A stretch of DNA of 52,793 nucleotides from a virus. Both the position numbers and the translations under genes were made by a program. The notes beneath the pieces are model-generated. The model ran no database searches. It was given only the letters and a program-made list of their open reading frames with translations, and was not told the origin of the DNA. The stretch covers positions 1 to 52,793 of IMG/VR virus record IMGVR_UViG_3300032294_002470. The stretch is one strand, 5' to 3'. Below are positions 29,716 through 38,257 of the stretch, piece after piece (within the stretch, counting starts at the first letter, position 1; every line of letters begins with the position of its first letter).

Positions 29716-30419
29716 TATTTGTTCTTTCTTTTTTTAGCAGTCATTTCTTCCTTTTTCATATCGGCTATTTTAACTCCATATTTTTCAACCCATATATTGT
29801 AAACGGATTTTCCATACATTGGATTTTTATTACCTGAGAAATCAATTTTACTCATTGGATTATTTTTACCTCTAATATCTCTAGTCTCAGCTGCTTCTTT
29901 TAATTTGATCTTATGCTCTTCTGTAAATATTTTACCCTTATTTGATTCGCTTATTTTCTTTTTGGTTTCGTCTGAATGAGTTTTTCCTTGAAGTGGAGCA
30001 ATTCCTCCATTTTCATAATACTTATTTAAACCTTTACTAATTCCAACTTTATTTTTTTCAGATAATGGAAGACCTTTAGTTTTTCCAGTTCTATTATCTG
30101 AGATATTTTTTTTCCACTGATTAATTTCTTCAATTGTTAAGTATTCTCTAATATCTCCGCCTTGACCGCCTTCATGTACATTGTAAAAGTCTCGTCTATT
30201 TACTGCATCCATTTTTTCAATCCAATATTTTTCTCGACTTAATAAAATTTCACGAGTTTTGCAAGTTTCAAGAATTTCCTTTTTAAAATTAGTCCTTCCG
30301 TATTTTTTAATAGCGATCTTTATATACTTCCCTGATCCAAAATAATTAGGATTATCAATTGAGTCTATTCCAATGTATTTTTTTCCGTTAATTAAATTAG
30401 TTACTAAATATACTAGCAT
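29715..30419 (-). CDS. GIY-YIG homing endonuclease (Seg-like), 234 aa
   Basis: MLVYLVTNLINGKKYIG is the GIY-YIG core (Y-L-V ... Y-I-G), with the catalytic Glu in EKYWIEKMDA. The C-terminal part has NUMOD3-like repeats (GKTHSDETKKKISES, GKIFTEEHKIKLKEA). It is A/T-rich compared with neighbours and free-standing, inserted between prs/thioesterase and the 2H gene. A late-type promoter is upstream. Confidence 0.88.
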   Translation of the reverse strand: MLVYLVTNLINGKKYIGIDSIDNPNYFGSGKYIKIAIKKYGRTNFKKEILETCKTREILLSREKYWIEKMDAVNRRDFYNVHEGGQGGDIREYLTIEEINQWKKNISDNRTGKTKGLPLSEKNKVGISKGLNKYYENGGIAPLQGKTHSDETKKKISESNKGKIFTEEHKIKLKEAAETRDIRGKNNPMSKIDFSGNKNPMYGKSVYNIWVEKYGVKIADMKKEEMTAKKRKNK

Positions 30420-30438
30420 ACGATGAATTATTTTTAAT

Positions 30439-30447
30439 TTATTTATC
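30439..30447 (-). promoter_or_regulatory. Late-type promoter box
   Basis: GATAAATAA on the minus strand, 19 nt upstream of the GIY-YIG endonuclease gene. Confidence 0.55.
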
Positions 30448-30469
30448 CACCATACAAGTTAAGGTTAAA

Positions 30470-31021
30470 TTAGTTCCATGCTTCTTCTATGCGGTCGCCG
30501 CCTGGTTTTGAGTAAACGATTTTGTTTGGATTTACTTCATACGTTTTATTATTGAATTTCTCAACGTATTTCTTGCCCATTCCAGATTTCAAGTAACCTA
30601 TCGTCGCGTGAGGATGATAGTCTGGAAAATTGGTGGTGTGAGGTAGTTCACAAAGCTTGGCATTAATTTCATATAGTGCCGAGTTCTGCACATCGAACTT
30701 AAGTACATCATAGTTCTCATTTTCAAATAGGGAAGCATTGACTAACATTAGCGGGCCTATTGGTTGAGACCTGCAAATGTCCATTACAGTATCATCATCA
30801 ATTTCGTTTGAGTGTAGTCCGTAAAGTAGAGTGGTATGAGGTTCGTCCTCTAATCCAAAAGATCGATCGCCCTCTTCGGTATAAACGTCGTCTAAATCTA
30901 TTTCAGAATGAAATTCCTGCATTTGTGGAAAATCGAAATACACCATGGCACAGCCATAGGAATGAGAATCGCCCTTCTTTTCAAAAAGACCTGCGATGAA
31001 TTGTGTGAATGATTTTATCAT
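30470..31021 (-). CDS. Capsid-targeted 2H phosphoesterase (Acb1-like?), 183 aa
   Basis: The leader MIKSFTQFIAGLFEKK resembles the capsid-targeting tag. Two H-x-T motifs define the 2H fold: PHTTLLYG (His62, Thr64) and YHPHATIGY (His138, Thr140). The family includes RNA 2',3'-cyclic phosphodiesterases and T4 Acb1 (gp57B), which degrades CBASS cyclic nucleotides. Delivery with the DNA would suit an anti-signalling enzyme. RNA-end processing is the alternative. Confidence 0.78.
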   Translation of the reverse strand: MIKSFTQFIAGLFEKKGDSHSYGCAMVYFDFPQMQEFHSEIDLDDVYTEEGDRSFGLEDEPHTTLLYGLHSNEIDDDTVMDICRSQPIGPLMLVNASLFENENYDVLKFDVQNSALYEINAKLCELPHTTNFPDYHPHATIGYLKSGMGKKYVEKFNNKTYEVNPNKIVYSKPGGDRIEEAWN

Positions 31022-31024
31022 AGG

Positions 31025-31408
31025 TTAAGCGGTTTTACGGGTTAAACTTTCTGAATCTAGGTATTCTTCGTAGAGTTCGCCTATTTTACACGAGCCGTCC
31101 TGTCTGAATACGACTAATGCATTTTCCAATTTAGGAGATTCTTCATTCTCGAATCTAGCATCCATCTCATAAAGAACATAAACATCGGTCTCTAATAGTC
31201 TAGCTAGTTCAGATAGTTCTTCGCGACTTAGAGTTAAGTCAACATCGCCGTACCAGATCTTTCCTTCGTTCTTGGTGCAGACGTTTGCATTGAATACTGC
31301 AAGGTTTTTTGGATTGCGATTTCGATAGTTACTCTTTGAACCGGAAATCATTCGACCGTTCATGCCTAATATTTTACTGGCAGTTTCTTTAAATATTTTC
31401 ATTTTCAA
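31025..31408 (-). CDS. Hypothetical protein, 127 aa
   Basis: The protein (MKMKIFKETASKI...) contains DVDLTLSREELSELARLLET and VYVLYEMDARFE. The second Met is an alternative start. It is 3 nt upstream of the 2H gene. Its MKIFKETASKILG start is tag-like but lacks the F-x-E ending, so I do not count it as tagged. Confidence 0.6.
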   Translation of the reverse strand: MKMKIFKETASKILGMNGRMISGSKSNYRNRNPKNLAVFNANVCTKNEGKIWYGDVDLTLSREELSELARLLETDVYVLYEMDARFENEESPKLENALVVFRQDGSCKIGELYEEYLDSESLTRKTA

Positions 31409-31538
31409 TTATTTCCTTTAATCGTTTAATTTCTTCAATAACGTCATCTCCTAATTCAATCTTTGACATCATAGTCAAATCAACTATTTGAGATTCGTAC
31501 AATTCGATCAATTGATCCTTTGCTGTTTGTATATTCAT
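31389..31538 (-). CDS. Small hypothetical protein, 49 aa
   Basis: The frame MNIQTAKDQLIELYESQ... is helical and acidic. It overlaps the next gene start by 20 nt and sits 9 nt after the topoisomerase subunit gene. Confidence 0.55.
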   Translation of the reverse strand: MNIQTAKDQLIELYESQIVDLTMMSKIELGDDVIEEIKRLKEIIENENI

Positions 31539-31547
31539 AAGTTTATT

Positions 31548-32909
31548 TTACTTTAATGTGGTTTTAAGGTTTTTCTTTAGTTCAACTAAATCTTCTCTGT
31601 ACATATCAATCGGCTCCTTCTTTTTAATCTCAGCCAATTCAGCCTTCTTTTCAGCAACCTCTTTTAAGAGCTGCTCGTAAGTCTCTTTAGTTAATGAATG
31701 AATCGGCATGTTCAATAGGTAATTATACGATCCATTAACCTCATCAAAACCTGCGGTCTGTAAGTAACTAACGATTTCTTTACGAGGAACATTATTGATC
31801 TTTAGTTTACCATCAATGATTAACTTTACGAACTTCGCTCTGTTTGATAAGTAGACCAATTCTTCGCCGTATTTCTTTATTAGAAATGCCTTACGTTTTG
31901 AATAGAAACCTAATCTGAAATTAACGAAGTATTCCACCACCTGCGAAACATCTTCGAATATGATTAGCTTGCCCTTTTCGTTCAAGCACGTCAAGTTCTC
32001 AGTCTCAGTCTCAGTCATCTTTAGAGTCTGATCCAATTTACCCTTTGCGATTAAGTCGGCAAGAGTTGCTCTTGCGAATTTAATGGTGTAATTGATTCCA
32101 TCAGTTGAGTTATCTTCATAAGAGTAAATGATACCCCTGTCCTGTAAGGAATTAAGATGAGTCTCGTACTTCTGAAAGGTCATTGACGGCGGCAACTCTG
32201 TGATGTTGACAGTTGTCGTATTTTGAATCTCATAGACTCCACGCATTACGTACTGATTCGTTCCAGTAACGTTCTCAACTGGGCCAGAGTATTCCTTCCA
32301 CCAAGGCAGGAGCTTACCAATCTTTTTTCCATCAAGCACCTTTAGGCAAGAATCAACAAGATCAAGAGGATTTCTGTTTAGGATATTAGTAGCGAATCCT
32401 ACTGCAATTCCCGAACTACCGTTTAATAAAACGGTCGGAATGATTGGTAAAAAGAATTTGGGTTCAATCGTATTGCCCTCTTCTACCTGATTTTCCAATA
32501 GTTCAAAGTCTTTATACAAGAGTCTGAAATTACCGGTCAATTTAGTAGAGATGTAACGCGCAGCACCCGCTTCAGGCGATCTTAGGGAACCGAACTGGCC
32601 GATCTCTTCAAGTAAAGGTAGGGAATTCTTAAATGATTGTGCCATTCCAATGATTGCACCATTTAATGAGCCATCGCCATGATGATAATGAGCATCGGCT
32701 GCAATCTTTCCGCCTAACTGAAATATCTTTAGTGGCTTCTCATTGCCTGACCTCCAAACTTTATCAGCAATGTAAATGATCTTACGAGCCGTAGGTTTAA
32801 ATCCATCAATTACTGAGGGGATCGCTCGATTTTCTAACGTGTACATACCGTACATCGCGTAATCTTGATCGAGGTATTCAGTTACAGTTTTATTCTTTAA
32901 TTGAATCAT
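31548..32909 (-). CDS. Type II topoisomerase subunit A (T4 gp52-like), 453 aa
   Basis: The DNA-cleaving subunit. The catalytic Tyr is at about 119 in GAARYISTKL, after QFGSLRSPEAG. VIDGFKPTARKIIY and HYHHGDGSLNGAI are conserved. At 453 aa it lacks the C-terminal wrapping domain of GyrA, as T4 gp52 does. It pairs with the large subunit at 34706-36541. An early-type promoter lies directly upstream. Confidence 0.92.
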   Translation of the reverse strand: MIQLKNKTVTEYLDQDYAMYGMYTLENRAIPSVIDGFKPTARKIIYIADKVWRSGNEKPLKIFQLGGKIAADAHYHHGDGSLNGAIIGMAQSFKNSLPLLEEIGQFGSLRSPEAGAARYISTKLTGNFRLLYKDFELLENQVEEGNTIEPKFFLPIIPTVLLNGSSGIAVGFATNILNRNPLDLVDSCLKVLDGKKIGKLLPWWKEYSGPVENVTGTNQYVMRGVYEIQNTTTVNITELPPSMTFQKYETHLNSLQDRGIIYSYEDNSTDGINYTIKFARATLADLIAKGKLDQTLKMTETETENLTCLNEKGKLIIFEDVSQVVEYFVNFRLGFYSKRKAFLIKKYGEELVYLSNRAKFVKLIIDGKLKINNVPRKEIVSYLQTAGFDEVNGSYNYLLNMPIHSLTKETYEQLLKEVAEKKAELAEIKKKEPIDMYREDLVELKKNLKTTLK

Positions 32910-32915
32910 GTGTTA

Positions 32916-32925
32916 TTAATATACT
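32916..32925 (-). promoter_or_regulatory. Early-type promoter box
   Basis: AGTATATTAA on the minus strand, 6 nt upstream of the topoisomerase A gene. Confidence 0.55.
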
Positions 32926-33301
32926 AATTTAGGTCTAAACAGACCGTTGTTAAAAATCGATGGTCTTCAGGTAGAGTCAACAGATCTTTGATGTGATCGT
33001 CACAGGCCGCTTGGAATTTCTCAGGCTCACTATTACTCCAAAGAGTTACCTGATCGTAATGATTTAGCTTGGCCAGTCTAATCAGCTCAGCATAATCCTT
33101 ATCTCTTAAATGGCCCTTGAGCGGCATGAGTCCACCGACGCAAGTATTCCACTTGAGTTTGCGGCCGTTGTAGGTTATCCAATAGTAATCCATCTCATCT
33201 TCGCCGACCGCAACCAGTCTTTCGATTTCCCAGCAGGCATTGATTACGAACTGGCCTTTGAGCTTTTCAAACTCGGCAATAATTAGGGTTTTATTATCCA
33301 T
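32924..33301 (-). CDS. Hypothetical protein, 125 aa
   Basis: A soluble protein (MDNKTLIIAEFEKL...) with YYWITYNGRKLKWNTCVGG and a helical C terminus. It lies between the L,D-transpeptidase and topoisomerase genes. No family is recognised. Confidence 0.65.
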   Translation of the reverse strand: MDNKTLIIAEFEKLKGQFVINACWEIERLVAVGEDEMDYYWITYNGRKLKWNTCVGGLMPLKGHLRDKDYAELIRLAKLNHYDQVTLWSNSEPEKFQAACDDHIKDLLTLPEDHRFLTTVCLDLN

Positions 33302-33313
33302 CTATTTGAATTA

Positions 33314-33841
33314 TTATTTAAAAACGTAAACTAGAGTACCGCCCTTAACCAGGTCAATTATCTGCCGGTTAGTTTCATCAGGCGTTGCGAAACAGCCAGC
33401 AGACCAAGCAAATTCCATTTTCTTATTTGAATGGAAAATTATATTTCTGGAATAGGCATTTGAATTTTGAGATTCAAGTCCACGAACGTACATTGAATAA
33501 CCGAACTTTCCGTATTTCGTTCCGCCGGTAGTGTAAGCGCCTAGACTTGACTTTTCTGAACCTGGTACATTACTAAAATCGGTGGCATGAATTAATCCGC
33601 TATTATATGCATGACTTACTCTTGACGATATTACTATCCTTTTTTTGGCCATGTCAACAACGTAAAGTCGTTCGGATAAAATTGATTTAGAATAGTCAAT
33701 TATGACCACGTAATCTCGTTTTTTAACATCGTACTTTTTTGACATCTCGGTTGCTAAGTTAATGACTCTTGAGTCAGTATCACAAGAGAATCCCACGCAG
33801 GTCAATACGGCCAGCAAAAATACAATAGTAAATAATTTCAT
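33314..33841 (-). CDS. Exported murein L,D-transpeptidase (YkuD_2 type), 175 aa
   Basis: The N terminus MKLFTIVFLLAVLTCVGFSC is a signal peptide, probably lipoprotein-type. The catalytic segment is IIFHS ... WSAGCFATPDETNRQIID, with the Cys in SAGC. This fits the Bacteroidota murein L,D-transpeptidase catalytic family. It may cross-link or trim host peptidoglycan. A second, unrelated-looking transpeptidase lies immediately upstream. Confidence 0.82.
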   Translation of the reverse strand: MKLFTIVFLLAVLTCVGFSCDTDSRVINLATEMSKKYDVKKRDYVVIIDYSKSILSERLYVVDMAKKRIVISSRVSHAYNSGLIHATDFSNVPGSEKSSLGAYTTGGTKYGKFGYSMYVRGLESQNSNAYSRNIIFHSNKKMEFAWSAGCFATPDETNRQIIDLVKGGTLVYVFK

Positions 33842-33862
33842 ATAAAAAGTTTTTAATGGTGA

Positions 33863-34633
33863 TTAAATTTTACCAATGTCAAAAGTTATTGGAGTTTGGG
33901 CTGTTTTCCACAGCTGACTCACCAAGCTATTCTCGTTTGGTTTTTTATAATTTACCAATAATTCAATCGATTGTTTCTTATTGGCCGCCAACCAAGTACC
34001 GTAGAACTTTGCAAAATCTTCCATTTGATCGGTCAGGTCGATGCAGCCATGAGAACCGGCAAGGGATCCGCCGTGTACGTAAAAGCTTCCACGACCATAA
34101 GTCTCTGTTCCTGGCGCGATCTTGATTGGGGCCCTAAAGTTACCCCAACCTATTTTACTGTAAAGTGTGTCAGCCTGAAACGCTTTGCCAGCATCAGTCT
34201 TTGCGCTTGCAGTACCGGTAATTTGATTCCATAGAGCTTCAAGCGAACCAATTTCAGATTTATCACCCACTCGAGTTTCAATTCGACCGACCGTGTACTT
34301 TCCTGGTGGAATTGGACCGGCGTTTTTATCCTTGGACCATTCTTCTGGGCTCTTGACAAGACGGCTAATTAGTTTACCCCAATCTCCAGGAGGTGTGTTT
34401 CTCCAAGTCAAACCGCTAATTGCTTTCCATGCTTTAACGACAGCACCATTAACAATCCATTTTAATTGATCTCCATCAAATAGTAGTGAGGCGTTTGGTA
34501 TCAAGACCTGGTCCGTACCAACCTTCTTTTTAGCAACATCCTTGCCTGCTTGAGAGGTTGCCGCTAATGAGTCAGCTGCCTCAGCTATCAACTGCGAGGC
34601 TTTAAAATTGTTGAATGACATTATTTGATTCAT
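33863..34633 (-). CDS. Capsid-targeted L,D-transpeptidase-like protein, 256 aa
   Basis: The leader MSFNNFKASQLIAEA (from Met5) ends like T4 internal proteins (F-I-A-E-A). The C-terminal half has GRGSFYVHGG ... SHGCIDLTDQM, the H-x(n)-SHGC active site of YkuD/Tlde1-type enzymes. IPPGKYTVGRIETR is the usual preceding strand. It may reshape the cell wall on injection. A late-type promoter is 21 nt upstream. Confidence 0.78.
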   Translation of the reverse strand: MNQIMSFNNFKASQLIAEAADSLAATSQAGKDVAKKKVGTDQVLIPNASLLFDGDQLKWIVNGAVVKAWKAISGLTWRNTPPGDWGKLISRLVKSPEEWSKDKNAGPIPPGKYTVGRIETRVGDKSEIGSLEALWNQITGTASAKTDAGKAFQADTLYSKIGWGNFRAPIKIAPGTETYGRGSFYVHGGSLAGSHGCIDLTDQMEDFAKFYGTWLAANKKQSIELLVNYKKPNENSLVSQLWKTAQTPITFDIGKI

Positions 34634-34654
34634 GGAAATCTGTATTTTTCAGGG

Positions 34655-34663
34655 TTATTTATC
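34655..34663 (-). promoter_or_regulatory. Late-type promoter box
   Basis: GATAAATAA on the minus strand, upstream of the capsid-targeted transpeptidase gene. Confidence 0.6.
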
Positions 34664-34705
34664 CACAGGTTTTACTAAAATCGATCAATCTAGTAAGCCG
34701 GTTTA

Positions 34706-36541
34706 TTAAATTGAAAGCTTGAGCAGCTTTTCCTTACGCGGTTCAGAATCTGATCCGAACCAATCGCTTAGGCTATCTTTGTATTGCTTATCGTTCTGTA
34801 ATTTAACCAAGACTGGATTATGAATAATATCTCGATACTCAACGTCTTCCAAGGCAGCAAGACCTTTCTTGTATTCAACATCCCAGCCCTTTGCACCAGT
34901 TTTCTTTTCCCATTCTGAGTATTCTTCGTTTGAATAGAACGGCTTTACTTCCTTGCCCTTCTTTGCAACGACCAATGGGGTCATTACCTTAAAGACTCTG
35001 TTCTGTTCAAAGAGTTCTGGCCAATACTTATTAAAGAAATTAATTAGTAGACCGGCAATTGAGTCTCCGTCCGGATCAGCATCAGTGTATATGTACACTT
35101 TTCCATATCTCAGATCACCCGGTTCCTCTCCTAATTTGATTCCTAATGATGCCATAAGCTGGACGACCTCATCATTCTGGATGACCCCAGAGTTTGTCAT
35201 CTCGCTAACGTTTAAGAACTTACCCTTTAGCGGAAAGGCTCCGAACGTTTGCGGATCTCTGAACTTACGTACAGCCGAAAGCGCTGACATTCCTTCAAAT
35301 ATTCCAAGCACGCATTTATTACGGTCCTTGCCCTTTGCATCAATTAACTTGAGCACTTTAGTGCTAGCTAGAGATTTATTAAGCTTACGTAGTTCAGCAC
35401 GCTCTTCGGCATTCTTTTTCTGTTCAATCCAATCAAGTAACGATTGGATTACCTCTGACCCAAATACAGCCTTTGCGAATTTCTCAGTCACATCATGCTT
35501 TGTACCAAAATCTTTAGGTTCAGTGATTAACTTCTCCTTTGTTTGAGATGAGAACGCTGGATTAATTACTGTACAGTTTATGAAAAGAAATACATGATTC
35601 TTTATTTCAGAAGGTTTAACATCAACCTTGTGTTTTTTCTTGATCATGGCTCTAAGATACTCGATTACCTGATTCAAGACGTAGTTCTCATGAGTTCCTC
35701 CATCCTTTGTATGGATTGAATTAACAAATGACACTGACTGGAAACCATCCTTTGAAACTCCAAAAGAAATTTCCCAGTCCTTTGATCTTTCCCAAATTGA
35801 ATCATTTACGTAGAGATCAACATATTCCTTGAATGTTTTAAACTTATATTTCTCACCGTTGAATTCAAGCTTAAGACCTGGATTAGCGGCAGCAATATCG
35901 ATTACTCGTTTGCGCATCATCTTACAATGAGCATCATCTATTTTCTTCATTTCAAATCTTGAAAGATCTGGAACGTAGGTTATTTCAGTAAAGCCTTGAG
36001 AAGTTCTGCTTGTCTTTGGAGTGGTTCTCTTTGACATGTTATCTGTGAATGTCTGTAAGAAACGATTCTTTCCGTCAGCCGTATCAATCACGAATCTCTT
36101 TGAGAAAATATTAACTAATGAAGCTCCCACTCCATTCGTTCCAGCAACGGTTCTGCCCTCATCATCATTGAAATTTGATCCAGCTCTTAAGTTAGAGAAG
36201 ATTAATTCAGGAATCCAAACTTTATGTTGTGGGTGTTGAACTACTGGAATTCCACCATTGTCCCATACGGTGATGGTGTCTGAACTCACAGATACTTTTA
36301 TTGTATTAATTTTACCAGATCTTTTGTGCTCGTCAACTGAATTCGAAATGATTTCGTCAAACAGCTTTAGAAACCCAGGATTGTAGGTCAACTCCTCTTT
36401 TGAATAGAGGCCGTCTCCGAGAATCCATTCATTTGCGGTGTGTGGCTTTGTGGAGCCAATGTACATTCCAGGTCTTTTGAGAACGTGTTCAATCTCATCG
36501 AGTAACTGGTATTTCTTTCCTATTTCTTTAGTAGATGCCAT
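34706..36541 (-). CDS. Type II topoisomerase subunit B (T4 gp39/60-like), 611 aa
   Basis: The ATPase subunit. LKRPGMYIGST, the Bergerat motifs (EIISNSVDEH, WDNGGIPV, GTNGVGASLVN) and the TOPRIM segment (LGIFEGMSAL ... YTDADPDGDSI) appear in order. In T4 the equivalent is split into genes 39 and 60; here it is a single frame. It works with the subunit at 31548-32909 in DNA replication. Confidence 0.93.
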   Translation of the reverse strand: MASTKEIGKKYQLLDEIEHVLKRPGMYIGSTKPHTANEWILGDGLYSKEELTYNPGFLKLFDEIISNSVDEHKRSGKINTIKVSVSSDTITVWDNGGIPVVQHPQHKVWIPELIFSNLRAGSNFNDDEGRTVAGTNGVGASLVNIFSKRFVIDTADGKNRFLQTFTDNMSKRTTPKTSRTSQGFTEITYVPDLSRFEMKKIDDAHCKMMRKRVIDIAAANPGLKLEFNGEKYKFKTFKEYVDLYVNDSIWERSKDWEISFGVSKDGFQSVSFVNSIHTKDGGTHENYVLNQVIEYLRAMIKKKHKVDVKPSEIKNHVFLFINCTVINPAFSSQTKEKLITEPKDFGTKHDVTEKFAKAVFGSEVIQSLLDWIEQKKNAEERAELRKLNKSLASTKVLKLIDAKGKDRNKCVLGIFEGMSALSAVRKFRDPQTFGAFPLKGKFLNVSEMTNSGVIQNDEVVQLMASLGIKLGEEPGDLRYGKVYIYTDADPDGDSIAGLLINFFNKYWPELFEQNRVFKVMTPLVVAKKGKEVKPFYSNEEYSEWEKKTGAKGWDVEYKKGLAALEDVEYRDIIHNPVLVKLQNDKQYKDSLSDWFGSDSEPRKEKLLKLSI

Positions 36542-36577
36542 ATAGTTTCTATTGTATCTGATTTTTTATAAAAAGTT

Positions 36578-37036
36578 TTATCTAAATTGTTGCATGCGAT
36601 TCTTGGAATATTCAATTAATGCGGGGTCTGCTCCAGGCAAATTCTTTAGGAACTGCCATTCGTACATGTAGGCCAAGTGCTCTTCCTTTCTCGGCGGAAT
36701 AGAATATCCTTGCATTAACATGCTTAGGTGTAGACTCTCATGAACCAAGACCGCTGCAATATTCTGAACCCCCAGCCTAACATCGTTTGCTGAAACAAAA
36801 ATGGTTCCTTTTTTGTTTAAGGAACCTTCACAGCTTGAAAAACTTGCATTGAAAAATGATATTGAATCACAAACTTCGAGTAACCCTTTGTAATAAAAAG
36901 CCGGAGCGGTCTTAATTAACGAAATTGCTGAATCTGCTTTGGCTCTCCAATCATCGCCGGCCTGATCAATATGGATTTGAGCATGTGATACACTGGTTGC
37001 TGCCAATAAAATTAGCGTTAAAAATAGTTTTCGCAT
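36578..37036 (-). CDS. Exported HExxH metalloprotease-like protein, 152 aa
   Basis: A signal peptide (residues 1-19, ending SVSHAQ) is followed by VLVHESLHLSM with the HExxH motif. EEHLAYMYEWQFLKNL may give the third ligand. It acts in the periplasm if the motif is functional. An early-type promoter lies just upstream. Confidence 0.72.
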   Translation of the reverse strand: MRKLFLTLILLAATSVSHAQIHIDQAGDDWRAKADSAISLIKTAPAFYYKGLLEVCDSISFFNASFSSCEGSLNKKGTIFVSANDVRLGVQNIAAVLVHESLHLSMLMQGYSIPPRKEEHLAYMYEWQFLKNLPGADPALIEYSKNRMQQFR

Positions 37037-37041
37037 AATGC

Positions 37042-37050
37042 TATTATACC
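37042..37050 (-). promoter_or_regulatory. Early-type promoter box
   Basis: GGTATAATA on the minus strand, 5 nt upstream of the metalloprotease-like gene. Confidence 0.5.
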
Positions 37051-37102
37051 AAAATAACTTTTAACAATTGTTAAACTGATATTTGGCACTTAAAATTTAT
37101 CG

Positions 37103-38257
37103 TCAAATGGGGTTGACTAGGGAAATTTGTTCTACACTATGTAGTGCTCCGTCGACCCAACCTTGCTTCTGAGCTACCATTTCACCGATAACCCAAACAA
37201 GGCTATTTGGATTCTGGGCCCGTCTGATAAATTCCTCTCTCGATTTATATTTACTGGATAGAGGTTTGTAATAGTGGGTGCCTTCTTTCCAATAAAACTT
37301 CTTCATTCCGGAAAGCGTTGCTCCCGTAAAGTCATCGTTAAGAAGATTTTGAAAATAGGATTCTGGTTTAGACTTAAGGGCTTCTGCATCTGCATTATCG
37401 GAGTATGCAACATTAAAAACGTTTCCTTTTATTGGAATTATTTTTCTTAAATTAGAATTAACTATCGTATACGTATTGACTTCTAAATTTTCAACATTAG
37501 CAAAAGCTTTTATAAAACTCTGAGATTCTATATCGTCGTATATTGAGTCCTTTAAAAATTTTCTTAAAACATTCACAGTAACTGCAAAGACTATTCCGTC
37601 TGCTGCATACTTTCCGTTAACTAAAAACTTATCTTCGTTTTTCGTAATTTTGTTTACTTCAACATTAAGCTCAATATTCTTTTCTCCAATTTCTTGGATA
37701 AGTTTTTCGACTACAACAGACCAGTCTACATTTTCAGCTTCATAGCCGGAAACATTATCGTCTAGCCCGTAGTTGTTAATGGTGTCCATAAACCCAGCAT
37801 TCTCGAAATCTGTGTAACCCATTCCTTTAACAAAGCTCTCATATCTCTCGCCTAAAGCTTTTTGACCAAACTCTTTAAAGGTCATTTTCTCCCCTTGATA
37901 ATCTTTAGACTTTTTCTTGAGTTCTTTAATCATCTCTTTCAAGGGCGGCTCGGGAAATGAGTAGTTCATTTCTATCTCGTAAGTCTTTCTCTTTATTCCT
38001 AAATCCTTAAGAAGTTTCTGAAGAGTTTTATCTTTGTCTACTCTAGAAAATTGAGCACCAGTTGGAACTTTAACTCCATCTACTTCTTCCATAGATACTC
38101 GTCCGCCACATTTACTTTCTTTTTCAAGAATAGTCACTTTAACTTCAGGCCTTCTTTTCTTTAAAAGATAAGCACAATAAAGGCCGGCAATCCCTCCTCC
38201 AATAATAACGATAGACTGGGGATTTTTAAAATCTTCGAATAGTTTTATCAATTTCAT
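37103..38257 (-). CDS. Capsid-targeted FAD-dependent amine oxidase-like protein, 384 aa
   Basis: The leader MKLIKLFEDF fits the tag. Directly after it SIVIIGGGIAGLYCAYLL is the FAD-binding Rossmann motif, with KESKCGGRVSME the second dinucleotide-binding segment. The C-terminal LVWVIGEMVAQKQGWVDGAL is the third flavin contact. It resembles amine oxidases and protoporphyrinogen oxidases. The substrate is unknown. Its ATG overlaps the stop of the nucleotidyltransferase gene (TAATG). Confidence 0.8.
   Translation of the reverse strand: MKLIKLFEDFKNPQSIVIIGGGIAGLYCAYLLKKRRPEVKVTILEKESKCGGRVSMEEVDGVKVPTGAQFSRVDKDKTLQKLLKDLGIKRKTYEIEMNYSFPEPPLKEMIKELKKKSKDYQGEKMTFKEFGQKALGERYESFVKGMGYTDFENAGFMDTINNYGLDDNVSGYEAENVDWSVVVEKLIQEIGEKNIELNVEVNKITKNEDKFLVNGKYAADGIVFAVTVNVLRKFLKDSIYDDIESQSFIKAFANVENLEVNTYTIVNSNLRKIIPIKGNVFNVAYSDNADAEALKSKPESYFQNLLNDDFTGATLSGMKKFYWKEGTHYYKPLSSKYKSREEFIRRAQNPNSLVWVIGEMVAQKQGWVDGALHSVEQISLVNPI

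Noticed and set aside
34953-35546. Plus-strand ORF of 197 codons
   Set aside because: It is a shadow of the topoisomerase B gene, whose motifs on the minus strand are unambiguous.
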